A DNA stretch of 64,000 nt from Plasmodium coatneyi (lineage: Eukaryota; Apicomplexa; Aconoidasida; Haemosporida; Plasmodiidae): positions 1,550,001 through 1,614,000 of the forward strand of contig NC_033568.1 of assembly GCF_001680005.1 (NCBI RefSeq), read 5' to 3'. The position numbers and the translations under genes were made by a program. The notes under the pieces were generated by a model that was not told the origin of the DNA, did not search any database, and worked only from the letters and a program-made list of their open reading frames with translations. Position 1 is the first letter of the stretch; every line of letters starts with the position of its first letter. Of the stretch, positions 11,632 through 22,756 are shown piece after piece.

Positions 11632-13701
11632 GTTCTTTTTCTACTTTGGCTAGATTTTGACCCTTAAGAGGTTGCTGTTTTATTCGAAAAATTCGAGAAT
11701 TTATTTTTTTCGCGTTCCTGCTGAGGGTTCACCCCTCAAGTGTCTTAAGTAGACAGATCTGTTCTGCACACTTTCCCTTCCAAGGCGGCTTACTTCTCTT
11801 TGCCGCATTTTTCCGCATTTTATTCTATTTATTTTGTATTACTTCTTATTTATTAATTTTTCTTTTTTTTTTTTTTGAGCATGTTCGCAGTGCGAGCTGC
11901 ACATAATAAGCGGAAGAAATTGCCTGCGTGCACTGGCATATTAAACATTTAATAACCGCGTTGTAATAAAAAATTCGTTTTAGAAGGTCCTTAGTGAAGA
12001 ATGGCGCATTTTTGATGGCCAGGAAATGAGCCTGCGTGGGTATTTATGTACACACGAATGGGTATACATTATACATATTGCTTCTTCTTTTTTTTTTACG
12101 GAAAAATCCCGCTTTCGATGATTCGTGAACGGAAAAGGCATTTAAAATAAATTTTTCCATATGATTGAAAAAAAGGATGAAATGTTCAATAGGCTTTAAT
12201 TGTGAGACACATTTTGCAGTATCGTGACCTTGAGTTGGAAACATAAATTGTTGTGCGAAGATATTTTTAAGGAAAAATGAAATAATTTTTTATTTAATTT
12301 TTTTTTTCTTTTGAGCTGCTTTAACTGCAATTTTGAAGCAGGGCAACTCCGTAGGCCCACTGTTGTGCAAGGACAAGCAGAATTTTATAACTCCGTTATT
12401 TTGTTTTGAACAAATGCGTTTTTTCTGTTCCTCACGGTTTTAACGCGTAATTCCGTGGCAAACAAAAAGGAGGCCCCCTTGTAAATGTGCAGAACGGATA
12501 TACAATACACCTACATATGTTCCGGCCGTAACTGTGTAACTGTCTTGTCGAGTCCTTAAGAATTGTTCACCTGCACCTTGGAATAACAAAATAAACGAGG
12601 GCCTACCCCCCAAACGCTTTTATATGCAGAAAATGTGCGGGCTGAATGAAATTGTCCCTTTGCATTGACACGAAAGCCCATTTTCTTCATAACGGTAATC
12701 GCATTGTCTAATCTCAAAAAAAGGAAAAAAAGATGACTCAGGTGTTTTAACGAAGGGAAGAAAACTCCTGTGTAGACAGGGCATTGCCGTGCTAAAAGTG
12801 TGCAGTTACACATTTTGCAAAAATAGGGGTAAATTGAATGAGCAGGTGCCTACATAAAAGTAGAATTAATTTTAAGCATTTACTAGTGTGACAAAAAGGG
12901 AAAGGAAATACTCCTTACGGCATTGCCAAAAAGGAAAAAAAAAAATCCCAAAGTTGTGCAGATTCCTTATTGTTGTAAAGTTACGCTGCGATTGCGCATG
13001 ACCAAATTGTTTAACAAATGGGGAAATACATTTTATTTCGCTGCAAATTGAATTTTTCACATTTCAGAATTTCGGAAAATTTTCTTACGTGATGAAGTGC
13101 TATCAGTATGTTAGCATTTGAGCAGTCTTTCTTATACTAAAGCTTTTTTTTTTTTTTTTTTTTTTAACCAATTCCTGCCTGGTATACCGCAACATTACAC
13201 ACTTTTGCATTACATTGGGCTTGTTTTTTAAAAGTGTGATAACATCGTGCTCGAATTTTTAGAATATTTAAATTATTTGTTTGTTCTGAAGTGTTAGGCG
13301 TTGGAACATAATCTACTTTTGCACTGCGCAAAAATTGTGAAGAAAAAAAAAAATAACGTCCGTTTAGCATTCTATGTGAAGCTGCTTTTTTGGAGTTGCA
13401 TGCGTTTTCATATTGTCTCCCAGATGGCTACTTGGGGAGACTTCCTCAATGCATGGGAAAAATACATATACATACATATATATATGTACACACCCTTGGG
13501 TGCGCATATATTGGCACGCTTAAGATAAGATAACCGGCACTCAGCGCGTCAAATATTTGGAAAGGAAAGGCAAAAGTGAAAACGGTAGAAGCCAGATTAG
13601 TTCTACCAGAGTGACAAGTTACAACAGGGGGGTAGAAAGAAGTTGTACAGAAATGTAGAAAAAGAAATATATATATTTTTGCACGAACTCGTTTTCACCA
13701 A
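10891..13701. other. Divergent intergenic (promoter) region
   Basis: This region lies between two start codons pointing outwards. It is AT-rich with many T-runs, such as 11608-11630 and 13145-13165. The ORF at 12556-12813 has no intron/exon continuation or motif and is not called. I see nothing specific beyond poly-dA:dT tracts. Confidence 0.6.
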
Positions 13702-16700
13702 ATGGTAAATTGCGCTATCCCCCGACTAATGAAAGCTTGCTGTTTCCCTAGCGAGAACTGCTTCCCCAATTTGAAATGTAATAGCTCAAAGAAAGCGCAC
13801 AGGGGTGACAAGCATTTGGCGCAATACGATCCGCTGAGTATGCACCCTGGATTTTACAACAACTGGGAAAATTACCTAAGGGAAGTCATCCCCATTTTGG
13901 GCTCCTCCGTTGAAGTTAACAAAAGAGGGAAATTGAAAATATGGCAGCGGGGGAGAAGTAAGGCTGTTAGTTGCGCGAGGGAGGAGAATGAAGGAGTTAA
14001 GAGGCGGAGAAGTTGGGGGATGTGTATTGGAAGGTGCTCTCGAGGAAGAGCTAAAAACGGGGCAGCAAAAGGGGCGCGGAAGAATGTGAGCAAATGTAGG
14101 GGGAAAGCATCTGGAAATTTTATAGATCAAGGTGCTCCAGGAAGGGACAGCCAAGTGGTGAGCCAAAGCAAAGGGACGAACAGAACCAGCGTCCCCTCAA
14201 CTGCGAAAGGATTAGACCAAGTGAAAAACGGATGTTACAGTGCGGTCGAGAGAAAGCACCCCAAACAGTACGTACATAAGGAAGTGGTTGAAAATGAACG
14301 AAGCAGAAATTTATCAGTGGAAACCAATATAAACAGCAGCAGGCACAGACTTAAAAGTAGTGGAGATGGAGACATAAAACGGGACGGCAGAAAAACGAGT
14401 AGCGTTACTAATGACGCACGTAGTTACACTCAGCGCAGAGAAAGAGAACAGGAAGTGTATATTAAAAAAATTAACCTCAACGATGCAGGGAAGAAAATGT
14501 TAACTAAAGAAATACAATCGAAAAATGGGAATGAAAAAACTGCTTCCATGTCTGCAAATAGTAGACACACACAAGAGGAAGGAAGTTATCATTTTTTAAT
14601 TAACTCAGATGTTGTGAAAGAACCCAAGGTAAGAGCTAGTAGAGGTGTCGAGGAAATGTCAAATAATATTTTGCTCAGGGGAAACATATATAAAATTGGA
14701 AACAGAAGCGAAACTAGAAAAGGAAAGAAAACTAGAAAGAACCAACATGAGGAGCCGCAGATGGAGAAAAGGAAAACCCATAATTGTAGGGTGAAGAAGA
14801 AAAAAAAAACAGCGAGGGGGGAACCGAGCCGTCCAGAAGCATTTATCGGTCATACTCAAAGAAGGAACCAACAGAGAGACATGCACTTCCAGACATCCTC
14901 AGGGGAAAGTTCCCTATATGAAATCTCTATATCAGGAGAGGTGGACATGAACTTTGACTCAGATTCTTATGTGGGGGGTGCCAAATCGACCAGGAGTGGG
15001 CATAGTGAGGGTGGATCCAGGAAGGAGGCAAGGACACAAGCAAAGGGGGAAGCTAAGAGGGGGATTGTTCCCAAATCGGTTCTTCTGAAGAAGGGGACAA
15101 ATCGAGAAGGGGGCTCGACAGTTGAGAAGCGCGAGGGAATCACCACTCGTGAGCAATGCGCAAACCAGGGCAAGTATGCCCATATATGGGGGCTAAACGG
15201 AATCCAAAGGAAGGGAAATAAAAACACAAATGCGTGTGAAAAAGGAAAGATTCTTCTCAATTTGAAAAATATGCCACCAAAGAAGAGGGAAGACACTGGA
15301 CGGTTGCCACTTGGGGTAGAACCAATTGGAGGGTTCGCACGGAAGGTAATGAACAGGAAGAACGAACGAACTACTGGTGCCCCCTATCGTGAGAAGAATT
15401 GTGAACCAGTTAAGGAGATGATCGGAGCGGCGTCCCTTCTGGGGGGAGAAATTCCCACTGATGTAGAAGAAAAACACAGCGGGGTGGAAGACAAATGGAA
15501 GGACCGCTCCACGAAAAACAAGCCCATTACAAAAATGGAAGAGAAAAGGAAGAAAAAAAAAAAAAGTTCCTTCTTAACGGTAGAGGACAATGCCACACAT
15601 AGGACCCACATACACGAATCTAGCAGCAGAAATAGCGGAAGGGAAACCACCATCTCGAATAAGCGAAAAAGTAGCGACATGAGGAGAAAAGCATTCGTGG
15701 AGGGGGTAGGTGACAGTTCCTCAGATTATGATATGAAAAAAAGGAGCTTAATTTTGGAGGACCTGCTAAAATTTATTAAAATGGAAAAGGTGGAAATGGA
15801 ACCATACTCAAGCTGTAACGAGCTCAATCAATTTCATTTGAAAAAAAAAGGGGATTGGATAAATCGAGAAGGGGACGAAGAAAGGGCTACCAAATGTTAT
15901 AACGTGCACATAGTAGGGGGAAAGTATGAAAAGGAAAAGGGTAACCAATTGTACAGTCAATTGGTACACCTCGCACGTGAGTCAGAGGACAGCACAGGTA
16001 CGAAACACAACACAAGTACGAAGAACAGTTTACCAGTGACCACACAAGATAATGAAGAAAGAGCAAATTACAATTTTAGCTATCCGAGTAGTAACCCACC
16101 TGGTTGGAACATCTCAAATAGAGAGGAGCTCACCAAAAGGGGAAAAAAAAAGGACTCTTCCAAAGGGGTAAAAAGTGGAACTGTTCCAAAAAAAGACGTG
16201 TCCAAAGGGGGCACAACAGAGGGGAAGAAAAAACGGAGTGCATCGACTTGTTACTCAGAGGAGGCAGAAATGAAGGTGAAGGCACAGCTGGACGCAGAAA
16301 TGGCAACCCTAACAAAGTTGATAAATTTAAAAAACGAACAAAACGAGGAGCTAAAAAGGTGTTTAATAATGCAGGAGAGTGAAATAAATTTGCTGCGTAA
16401 AAAGGCGCAACAGACACATGCAAATACAAAAAAAGGGAAGGAAAAAAATTGGGAAAACACCACTTTTTACAAAAATTTAATAAAGGCTAAACCCTCCAAA
16501 TTTATGGAGATCATTCTAAGTAACAATCAGGACGTTGGAGACGGCACGCAGATGAAGGAGACATACGAGTCGACAGTACAGGCGGAAAAATGTAACGTTG
16601 CCAAATCGTTTAATCCTTGCTTATGTACCAGTTGTGCTGTTCCAGGGGGAAGCGAAAATGGTTCTTTTCACTTAAATGATCTCAGCCAATGTGGGGCACC

Positions 16701-19506
16701 CTCTCAAGGGGAAAACTCCCCCACAGAGGCTGTACAAACAGACGGATTTTCCCCTATGGAATCGAATTTAAAATATGGGGAGAATCGATGTCTTCAAAGA
16801 TGCACATTTAGTGGAGTACCGACGGGGGGGATATGCTCCTACACGTGTTGCATGCCTTTTAGAAATTTCACAAATCTGATCGTCGAGGATGCAACAAGTG
16901 ACAAGTCGTGTTTGCATGAGCGGAACGTTTCCTGTTCTCCGCCAGAGGGGACAACGCAAAATGATGTCTCGGGAAGGGACAAAATTAGGGTGTCTAGTCT
17001 GCACTCAAACGGTTACCACGCCAAGGGGGTAAAAGGTACGGTAGGGGGTAGAAACAAGAAAGACACACTACCCAAGCCTAAGGCACACGCAGAGAGAAGA
17101 CTAATAAAAATAAACGGAAAAGGAAAGTTCCAAAAGAAAGAGATTAAATATAACGCACTTGCGGCGGGGGGTGAACAGGCCTTGCGATGTGCGAATCGGG
17201 GAAATTTCCGAACATTGAGCTGTGCCCAGTTGAATGCAAAAAAATGTGAGACAGAACAGGGGGGTTACTCAAAACGGAGGCATAATATGAGTAGGACGAA
17301 TAGCAACAAAGTGGAGGCTAACTACCCTATTACATCCAGCACCATAAGTGTTAAGTGCCTTCCTAAGAGAAAAACAGCTGTAACTGGGTCGGATCGAAAA
17401 AGCTGCTTTTTTTCTTCAAGAAATGCCAACGTGGAAAAAAAAGAGGATTATCAACCCAAGAAGGAGGGCCTTTTCACGAAGCTATTTTCCTACATACGGA
17501 ATAACAGCCTCTGTAACGAAAAAAAAAATGACAACTGTTTGAGGAGAAATAAATCGACCAGCTCAATCGTCTTCAAGAGAAATTACGATTTGTCTCATCG
17601 CACGCATGACAGATCTCGGTCCTCCGGAAGCTTGCTTGACAGAAACGTATCCACTGTTCATAGAATAAATTGTATTAATGCGCCATACCTTCGTGCCGTT
17701 ACTGTATGTGGAAATATGTGTGGACAAGGGGGTAACCTGACGACGGATGAGGAAAGAAAAATAAGCAATTCAGGGAAACAAAATCGGTATGGACTGAACA
17801 ACACACATGGAAGTAGGAACCACTCGAATGATGGGATTGTTACGAACCGCATTTGCAAAGACGAGGTGAACAAAACAGTTGTGGAAAAGGGTTTTATCAG
17901 AAGCGGCTGTAAATATGTGCTGAAAGGATATGATGGAACCGCACTTGGATCCCATTCCCATCGTGATATTTTTATAAATAAGGAAAAAGGACAACTTGTT
18001 AATGATTTGCATGCCAAGGGAAAGGATTCATCGTTCGCAAATAACATGGAGCTTCAAGAGGGGGGGAACGAAAAACAGGTGATGACTTCTGACCCATTGA
18101 GCGGGGTGGAAGGCCCCCAAATGGACAAAGAAATGGCAATTAGTCCTGATATCATCGAGAAGGCAAGACAAAAATTTTATGCGTCGAAAAAGTGCGCAAA
18201 GTGCAACGAGGAGACGGGTGCGGGGAAGGAGGAAAATAAAATAAATCCTCCTGCGTGCTTCAACAAGGTGTGTAATAATAGCGGAAAGAAGGGAAAGGGA
18301 CACGGAGGAGCCACAAAATTGGGGAGAGACATCCAAACCAACCTGAAAAAGCGTGCGAATCCCACAAAATTGGGTAATAACAACGCCGGCGAAACGAAAC
18401 ATTTTGAAAACAACCCTTCAAAGGGGCACCCAAATAGGCGCCCTAACGGTAACAAAAAAAGTAAAAAAGCGGAAGTTCTTAAAAAAGAAGACCATTCAGA
18501 TGGTTCAGACGGATCAGCTGTTTCGGCTCCTTCAGGCGACTCACCAAAGAAGAGCAACAACTTATGGGAAAATAACAAATCAGAAAAGGCAAGTAAAACT
18601 TACAAATTCTTCGTTGTGAAAAAGGGGAACGAAGCTAAGTGCGCCGTAAAAAGGGAGGAAGGCATCCATTTAAGGGGGCACAATGGTGAGGCAAACAAAA
18701 ATAAAGTTAACTATCGGGAGAATGATCGCTCCGTTAGTGCCGATAAAAGGAAGGACTATACAAATGGGGTGACCACCTCTGACAGTGTCCAAACGAACAC
18801 CATGGATGGTTACTCCACTTGCTCCAGTGAGGACATATACTTGTGGGAAAGAAAAAAAAACAGCAAGGCGCGGAAAAAGGACCTTAATGCTGAAGGTGTA
18901 AGGAGGGGTACACACAATGAACAAATTGACAAGGTGGTTAATGTTAATGCGAAGGTGGTGAATTCAAACGGAAAGTTGGCCAGTTCAGTTGCTCATGTAA
19001 TTGAGAAAATAATTCTGAATTATAAAAATTGGGATATGGGGGAGACAAAAAAGGGGGTCGGCGTTGGCAGTCACAGTGATGACAGTGATAGTGACAACGG
19101 CCACGACAGTGACAATGACAGCAATTACCACAACGGTAAAGGAAGTGAAGAATCTGGCAGCGACTGCATCAAGCAAGATGACCTGTCTGACTCATACACT
19201 TGCAAAAAAAAAAAAAAAAAAACTAGCCATTTTGAACTAAATGGGGAAAAATTAAAAACGCAAACGATAAGCTTAAAAAAAACAGGTGGTGCGTACACCA
19301 CCTTGGGAAGACAGAGTACAAATGAAGATTTACATGTGCATACAAACGCACAAGTGAAGAAAAAAAAAAGCCAAGATGTTAACAAGGTGTTGTGTTCAAG
19401 TAGCCAATCGAGTTATCCTGAGCCAAAAATATTTTTCCTCAAAAATGATGAGTCGTGCATAATTGTGGAGTATCCCAACGTCAAATATGTTGTCGAATGC
19501 TCTTAA
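13702..19506 (+). CDS. Large low-complexity protein of unknown function, 1934 aa
   Basis: This is one uninterrupted exon. The N-terminus is cysteine-rich (several Cys in the first 26 residues, including an ACCFPSENCF motif) and is followed by a short ordered-looking segment around residues 45-75 (NNWENYLREVIPILGSS). Most of the rest is Lys/Arg/Ser/Asn/Gly-rich, with poly-Lys runs from A-tracts. A predicted coiled coil lies near residues 850-905 (LDAEMATLTKLINLKNEQNE). An Asp/Ser/Asn run sits near residues 1790-1830, and a short hydrophobic conserved-looking C-terminus ends VEYPNVKYVVECS. There is no signal peptide or membrane helix. I do not recognise it. Its stop is 19 bases from the convergent stop of TRM112. 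Confidence 0.85.
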   Translation: MVNCAIPRLMKACCFPSENCFPNLKCNSSKKAHRGDKHLAQYDPLSMHPGFYNNWENYLREVIPILGSSVEVNKRGKLKIWQRGRSKAVSCAREENEGVKRRRSWGMCIGRCSRGRAKNGAAKGARKNVSKCRGKASGNFIDQGAPGRDSQVVSQSKGTNRTSVPSTAKGLDQVKNGCYSAVERKHPKQYVHKEVVENERSRNLSVETNINSSRHRLKSSGDGDIKRDGRKTSSVTNDARSYTQRREREQEVYIKKINLNDAGKKMLTKEIQSKNGNEKTASMSANSRHTQEEGSYHFLINSDVVKEPKVRASRGVEEMSNNILLRGNIYKIGNRSETRKGKKTRKNQHEEPQMEKRKTHNCRVKKKKKTARGEPSRPEAFIGHTQRRNQQRDMHFQTSSGESSLYEISISGEVDMNFDSDSYVGGAKSTRSGHSEGGSRKEARTQAKGEAKRGIVPKSVLLKKGTNREGGSTVEKREGITTREQCANQGKYAHIWGLNGIQRKGNKNTNACEKGKILLNLKNMPPKKREDTGRLPLGVEPIGGFARKVMNRKNERTTGAPYREKNCEPVKEMIGAASLLGGEIPTDVEEKHSGVEDKWKDRSTKNKPITKMEEKRKKKKKSSFLTVEDNATHRTHIHESSSRNSGRETTISNKRKSSDMRRKAFVEGVGDSSSDYDMKKRSLILEDLLKFIKMEKVEMEPYSSCNELNQFHLKKKGDWINREGDEERATKCYNVHIVGGKYEKEKGNQLYSQLVHLARESEDSTGTKHNTSTKNSLPVTTQDNEERANYNFSYPSSNPPGWNISNREELTKRGKKKDSSKGVKSGTVPKKDVSKGGTTEGKKKRSASTCYSEEAEMKVKAQLDAEMATLTKLINLKNEQNEELKRCLIMQESEINLLRKKAQQTHANTKKGKEKNWENTTFYKNLIKAKPSKFMEIILSNNQDVGDGTQMKETYESTVQAEKCNVAKSFNPCLCTSCAVPGGSENGSFHLNDLSQCGAPSQGENSPTEAVQTDGFSPMESNLKYGENRCLQRCTFSGVPTGGICSYTCCMPFRNFTNLIVEDATSDKSCLHERNVSCSPPEGTTQNDVSGRDKIRVSSLHSNGYHAKGVKGTVGGRNKKDTLPKPKAHAERRLIKINGKGKFQKKEIKYNALAAGGEQALRCANRGNFRTLSCAQLNAKKCETEQGGYSKRRHNMSRTNSNKVEANYPITSSTISVKCLPKRKTAVTGSDRKSCFFSSRNANVEKKEDYQPKKEGLFTKLFSYIRNNSLCNEKKNDNCLRRNKSTSSIVFKRNYDLSHRTHDRSRSSGSLLDRNVSTVHRINCINAPYLRAVTVCGNMCGQGGNLTTDEERKISNSGKQNRYGLNNTHGSRNHSNDGIVTNRICKDEVNKTVVEKGFIRSGCKYVLKGYDGTALGSHSHRDIFINKEKGQLVNDLHAKGKDSSFANNMELQEGGNEKQVMTSDPLSGVEGPQMDKEMAISPDIIEKARQKFYASKKCAKCNEETGAGKEENKINPPACFNKVCNNSGKKGKGHGGATKLGRDIQTNLKKRANPTKLGNNNAGETKHFENNPSKGHPNRRPNGNKKSKKAEVLKKEDHSDGSDGSAVSAPSGDSPKKSNNLWENNKSEKASKTYKFFVVKKGNEAKCAVKREEGIHLRGHNGEANKNKVNYRENDRSVSADKRKDYTNGVTTSDSVQTNTMDGYSTCSSEDIYLWERKKNSKARKKDLNAEGVRRGTHNEQIDKVVNVNAKVVNSNGKLASSVAHVIEKIILNYKNWDMGETKKGVGVGSHSDDSDSDNGHDSDNDSNYHNGKGSEESGSDCIKQDDLSDSYTCKKKKKKTSHFELNGEKLKTQTISLKKTGGAYTTLGRQSTNEDLHVHTNAQVKKKKSQDVNKVLCSSSQSSYPEPKIFFLKNDESCIIVEYPNVKYVVECS

Positions 19507-19525
19507 AGAAGAAACAAAAAAGGGG

Positions 19526-20659
19526 TCACGTCGTTTGGTTTTCGCTTCCCGATAGCATGTTTGGAATGCCTATTGGGGGGAGGGAGGGTTACGGCGATGA
19601 GTATTTCGGTGTATACATAAACACATATATGTGTAAAGTCAGAATCGTGCGTATGGCGAGTTGGTCGGTCATCTTAAAAAGGCCGAGGGCCGCTTACCAT
19701 CCTTTATCGGAAAGGAGGCATTGCATTTGGGACATATTAACGTGCCTTCCATTATGTGCACCTACAAAATGATAGTGGGTTGAAATTTTTTTTTTTTTTT
19801 TTTTTGCCTCATTGCCGATATACGCATTTTGACATAATCACTTTAATTATTCCTCTTCATGCGGCATGTTAAGACCGCTTTTCTCTCCCATGGGGGTACC
19901 TTAAAAAGGGCATGGTGAACTGAGTTCAGGAATTCTTCATCCTCAAGGTGTTGACTAGTGTAGCTAGCTAGCAAATTTATCCCTAGCTAAAAGGGAACAG
20001 AGAAAACAAGCGATTTTGACATTGTGACATTATAATTGGGTAATTCTTGCATCCACAGTGTGCATGGTACGATAAAAATGAAAAAGGCACGGTATATAAA
20101 AAAAGAAAAAAAGGAAGTACAATGAGAGACATGTACCTGTTTGGCCGTTTGACACAAAACGTCATAGTCCACTTTCGTTAAAACATTTTTTACAAACTCT
20201 ACATTAATTTCTTGATCTATTATTTTCATATTTTCTTCCGCGTCACTGTTCAGTTGCACTGAAAGCGGGTATCCCCCATCGCACTGGGTTTCGTTGCTGA
20301 AAGGGGGGAACAAGCGTATAAGTGGTGGGAGAGCGCGTTAGGCGGTGCTTATGTGTACGTTTAAATAGGAATGCATGAGCAAATCACACGTGCATATGAG
20401 CACATAAATGTATAATACATGCAACCATATATATATAAGATTATATAAGTACATATATGCAAATATGGACAATACGTAAATATATACATGTTACATTTGC
20501 ATTATATATACGCTCTTGTGCACGCTTTGTGGGGCTGCCTCCACAAGCAACCTGCCCATACAATAACATGTGTACATCCTTGCACGGCCAAGCGTGCACT
20601 TCCCAAGATTTCTTTTTCTCAACTTACCATTTTAAAAAGTTATGGGTAAGAAGTCTCAT
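19526..20659 (-). CDS. TRM112: TRM112-like methyltransferase activator, five exons, 128 aa
   Basis: No ORF covers this gene; I assembled it from five exons: 20659-20628, 20296-20137, 19986-19900, 19761-19698 and 19569-19526. All introns are GT-AG, phases fit, and the sum is 129 codons including stop. The N-terminus MRLLTHNFLKC and the C-terminal GIPNML are diagnostic of TRM112. The four zinc ligands seen in yeast Trm112 are present: C11, C16 and the pair C103/C106 (CPKC). The length matches the family (about 125-135). The family role is as small obligate partner that stabilises SAM-dependent methyltransferases acting on tRNA (Trm9, Trm11 types), 18S rRNA (Bud23) and the release factor eRF1 (Mtq2). 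It is convergent with the 1934-aa gene, so the 3' UTRs must overlap antisense. Confidence 0.93.
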
Positions 20660-22069
20660 CCTTTCCTTGCATATCAAAAGTCACGAGAAAGATTCGGGGT
20701 GTCTTACGTCAATTATAAACAATTTTTTGTTGTCCTTTTTTTTTTTTTTTTTTTTTTTTGCAAAAAAAATTGTGCTATACCAATTGGGACAGCAAAAAAA
20801 AAAAAAAAAAAAAAAAGTGACGTAAATTTTTTCTACAAATAATTAAATCACGAATGGAAGAAAAAACAAAATAGTAAAATGAAAAAATGAAATGTAACTG
20901 CTTCTTATGAACAAATTTAAAAATGAGCAAATTGAGAATTCTTAAAGAAATAACTTCATAAAAAGCAATACATGGATTTTATTATTTATTTTTTTTTTTT
21001 TTTCGTTTTACTTTTTTGCTTACATGAATGAGAAGAAATTGCTTTTCTTGAGGCATGGAAAAAGAAAAAAAAAAAATTGCTTTCCCTACCGAGCAAGCAT
21101 GCTGTGGTTATGAGCGTACGTACGTATGGACGGACGAGAAATGAGCGAATCGTGCGAGGCAGGCGAAAACATGTAAAAACGTTCACGTTTGCGCTAAAGA
21201 TTTTAGCTACCCCGTATGCTCATGCCAGTGCCTACGCCCGCGCTCATGTTCACGCCTTGTGAAGAATTAATTTTTTCATTTCTGCCCCTTTTTTAATAAG
21301 GAATTTCTGTATCAGTTTGGCAAACCTCGCACGGTACGCACGTACGCATCGTTACGTATCGAATCCGAGACGTATAAAAACACTACACGTATGAGCACAT
21401 ATGCGGTGAGTATACGCCGCGTGAAACGCCCTGGCTATACACCACAGAGGTTCCCGCTTTAGCACACGTGTAAGGAGAAGTCCATATGTATATATATACT
21501 ACACGCTTTTTGTACCATATCACCACCGCGTAACTGCACTGCGACCCCATCGCCCATCCGCTATATACACGTATGTCAAATTATGAATTACGAATGAGGA
21601 CGTGCCACGAATTTTTTTCTTTTGAAATTTTCAAATCAGATATGAAATACGCGTACATATGGAGTAGCCAGTATTTGCCAAAAAGTATATGCACGTAAAA
21701 TGAACTTGTATGGAGAAGGATGAAAAAAAAAATATTTTTTTATTTGTCCTCGAGTTTATTCTATGTGCATTAGATTTTTACTCCTGTGTATATACCTAGC
21801 ATGTGAACAGCTGTATACCAGTAGGGGTGCAGATAAACCGTGAACGAATCCGTCACTTCCGGGAACGAGCAAACAAATGTGATTGAAAGTTGAGACGACC
21901 TCAAGCTGGAACATGTATGTGGTGTATGTGTGCGCACAATGCGTGTATGTGTAGAATTCTTTTTTTTCTCTCTCTCCTTTTCTTCCCTCTTTTTTCTTCT
22001 TTTTCTTTTTGCAACTTCCCCATTTGCTCGCATAAATGCGCCCGCACCTTAAGCCGCGTCCAATCGAAA
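20660..22069. other. Divergent intergenic region
   Basis: This lies between the TRM112 start (-) and the next start at 22070 (+). It contains a T24/A23 fold-back (20736-20816) directly upstream of TRM112, and GC-richer TACG-repeat-like sequence near 21110-21140. A pyrimidine tract at 21958-22018 precedes the next gene and could be an intron acceptor or promoter tract. No gene is seen. Confidence 0.55.
20736..20816. repeat. Inverted homopolymers T24 ... A23
   Basis: A run of 24 T (20736-20759) is followed after 34 bases by a run of 23 A (20794-20816), able to fold into one long A:T stem. It begins 77 bases upstream of the TRM112 start codon, so it may lie in its promoter or 5' UTR. Confidence 0.85.
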
Positions 22070-22699
22070 ATGAAAAGATATATCCTCATTAACAACGCGT
22101 TTTGTAACACGAAAAAGGCTAAAGTGGCGTGCCATTGTGACGGCGAATTAAGCCCTAAAGGATGCAAGACCGTGCCTGTCTTTTTTGACCTTAATAAAAT
22201 CTCATGCAAAAAGGTGGAAGATGACATAGAACAAAAAAAAAAATTAGATAGATTGTATTTCCTTCACATAGAAGAAAATGGAAAGAGAAGAAAAATAAAT
22301 TTTTTGAATTTCTTTAACGAATTCGATGGGAGCAACACACCCAGTCGTCACTCCGTCGCGTCGCCGAATGACGCAGCCTCCTGCCCTGCACCCTCCATCA
22401 GCTACTCGAGGGATAAAACCAACAACGTCAGAATGAACAGCCATACACATGTGGATCATAGCAGAAGCCGAAGTAAAGAGGAATCCATTTCACTAAAGAG
22501 GGAACCCCCCCATTTCCACAGTTTGGAAGATGGAGAAAGTTGTACAAACAAAAAATATAAACACATAAAAAATAATTATTATGAAAAGATAAACAGTTTG
22601 TTGAAACAGGTACATATGAGCCAAATTTCAAGAAGGAACAGCAGCGCCAGTAAGGCTATGCATGCCTGCGGGGATGCCCATGCAAAGCAGTGTATGTGA
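22070..22699 (+). CDS. Small protein of unknown function, about 209 aa
   Basis: The open frame extends back to 21890, but the extra 60 residues are Cys/Phe/Leu-rich translation of a pyrimidine tract. I therefore place the start at the ATG at 22070 (MKRYILINNAFCNTKK). The first 95 residues look ordered, with a Cys/His cluster (VACHCDGELSPKGC). The rest is Ser/His/Asn/Arg-rich and probably disordered, with a short Tyr/Asn/Lys segment near the end. A usable splice donor (CAG/GTACAT at about 22609) raises the possibility of a further exon, but no convincing acceptor exon was found. I do not recognise a family. A strong hairpin lies 25 bases after the stop. Confidence 0.65.
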   Translation: MKRYILINNAFCNTKKAKVACHCDGELSPKGCKTVPVFFDLNKISCKKVEDDIEQKKKLDRLYFLHIEENGKRRKINFLNFFNEFDGSNTPSRHSVASPNDAASCPAPSISYSRDKTNNVRMNSHTHVDHSRSRSKEESISLKREPPHFHSLEDGESCTNKKYKHIKNNYYEKINSLLKQVHMSQISRRNSSASKAMHACGDAHAKQCM

Positions 22700-22724
22700 G
22701 GAGAATGCGACACGAAGTAGTCAC

Positions 22725-22756
22725 GGTAACCTATACATGTGTGTGTATAGGTTACC
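22725..22756. other. Perfect 13-bp hairpin with 6-base loop
   Basis: GGTAACCTATACA (22725-22737) is followed by a TGTGTG loop and its exact reverse complement (22744-22756). It lies 25 bases past the stop of the 209-aa gene. It may act in 3' end formation or mRNA stability. There is no U-tract directly after it, so it does not look like a bacterial-type or Pol III terminator. Confidence 0.8.
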
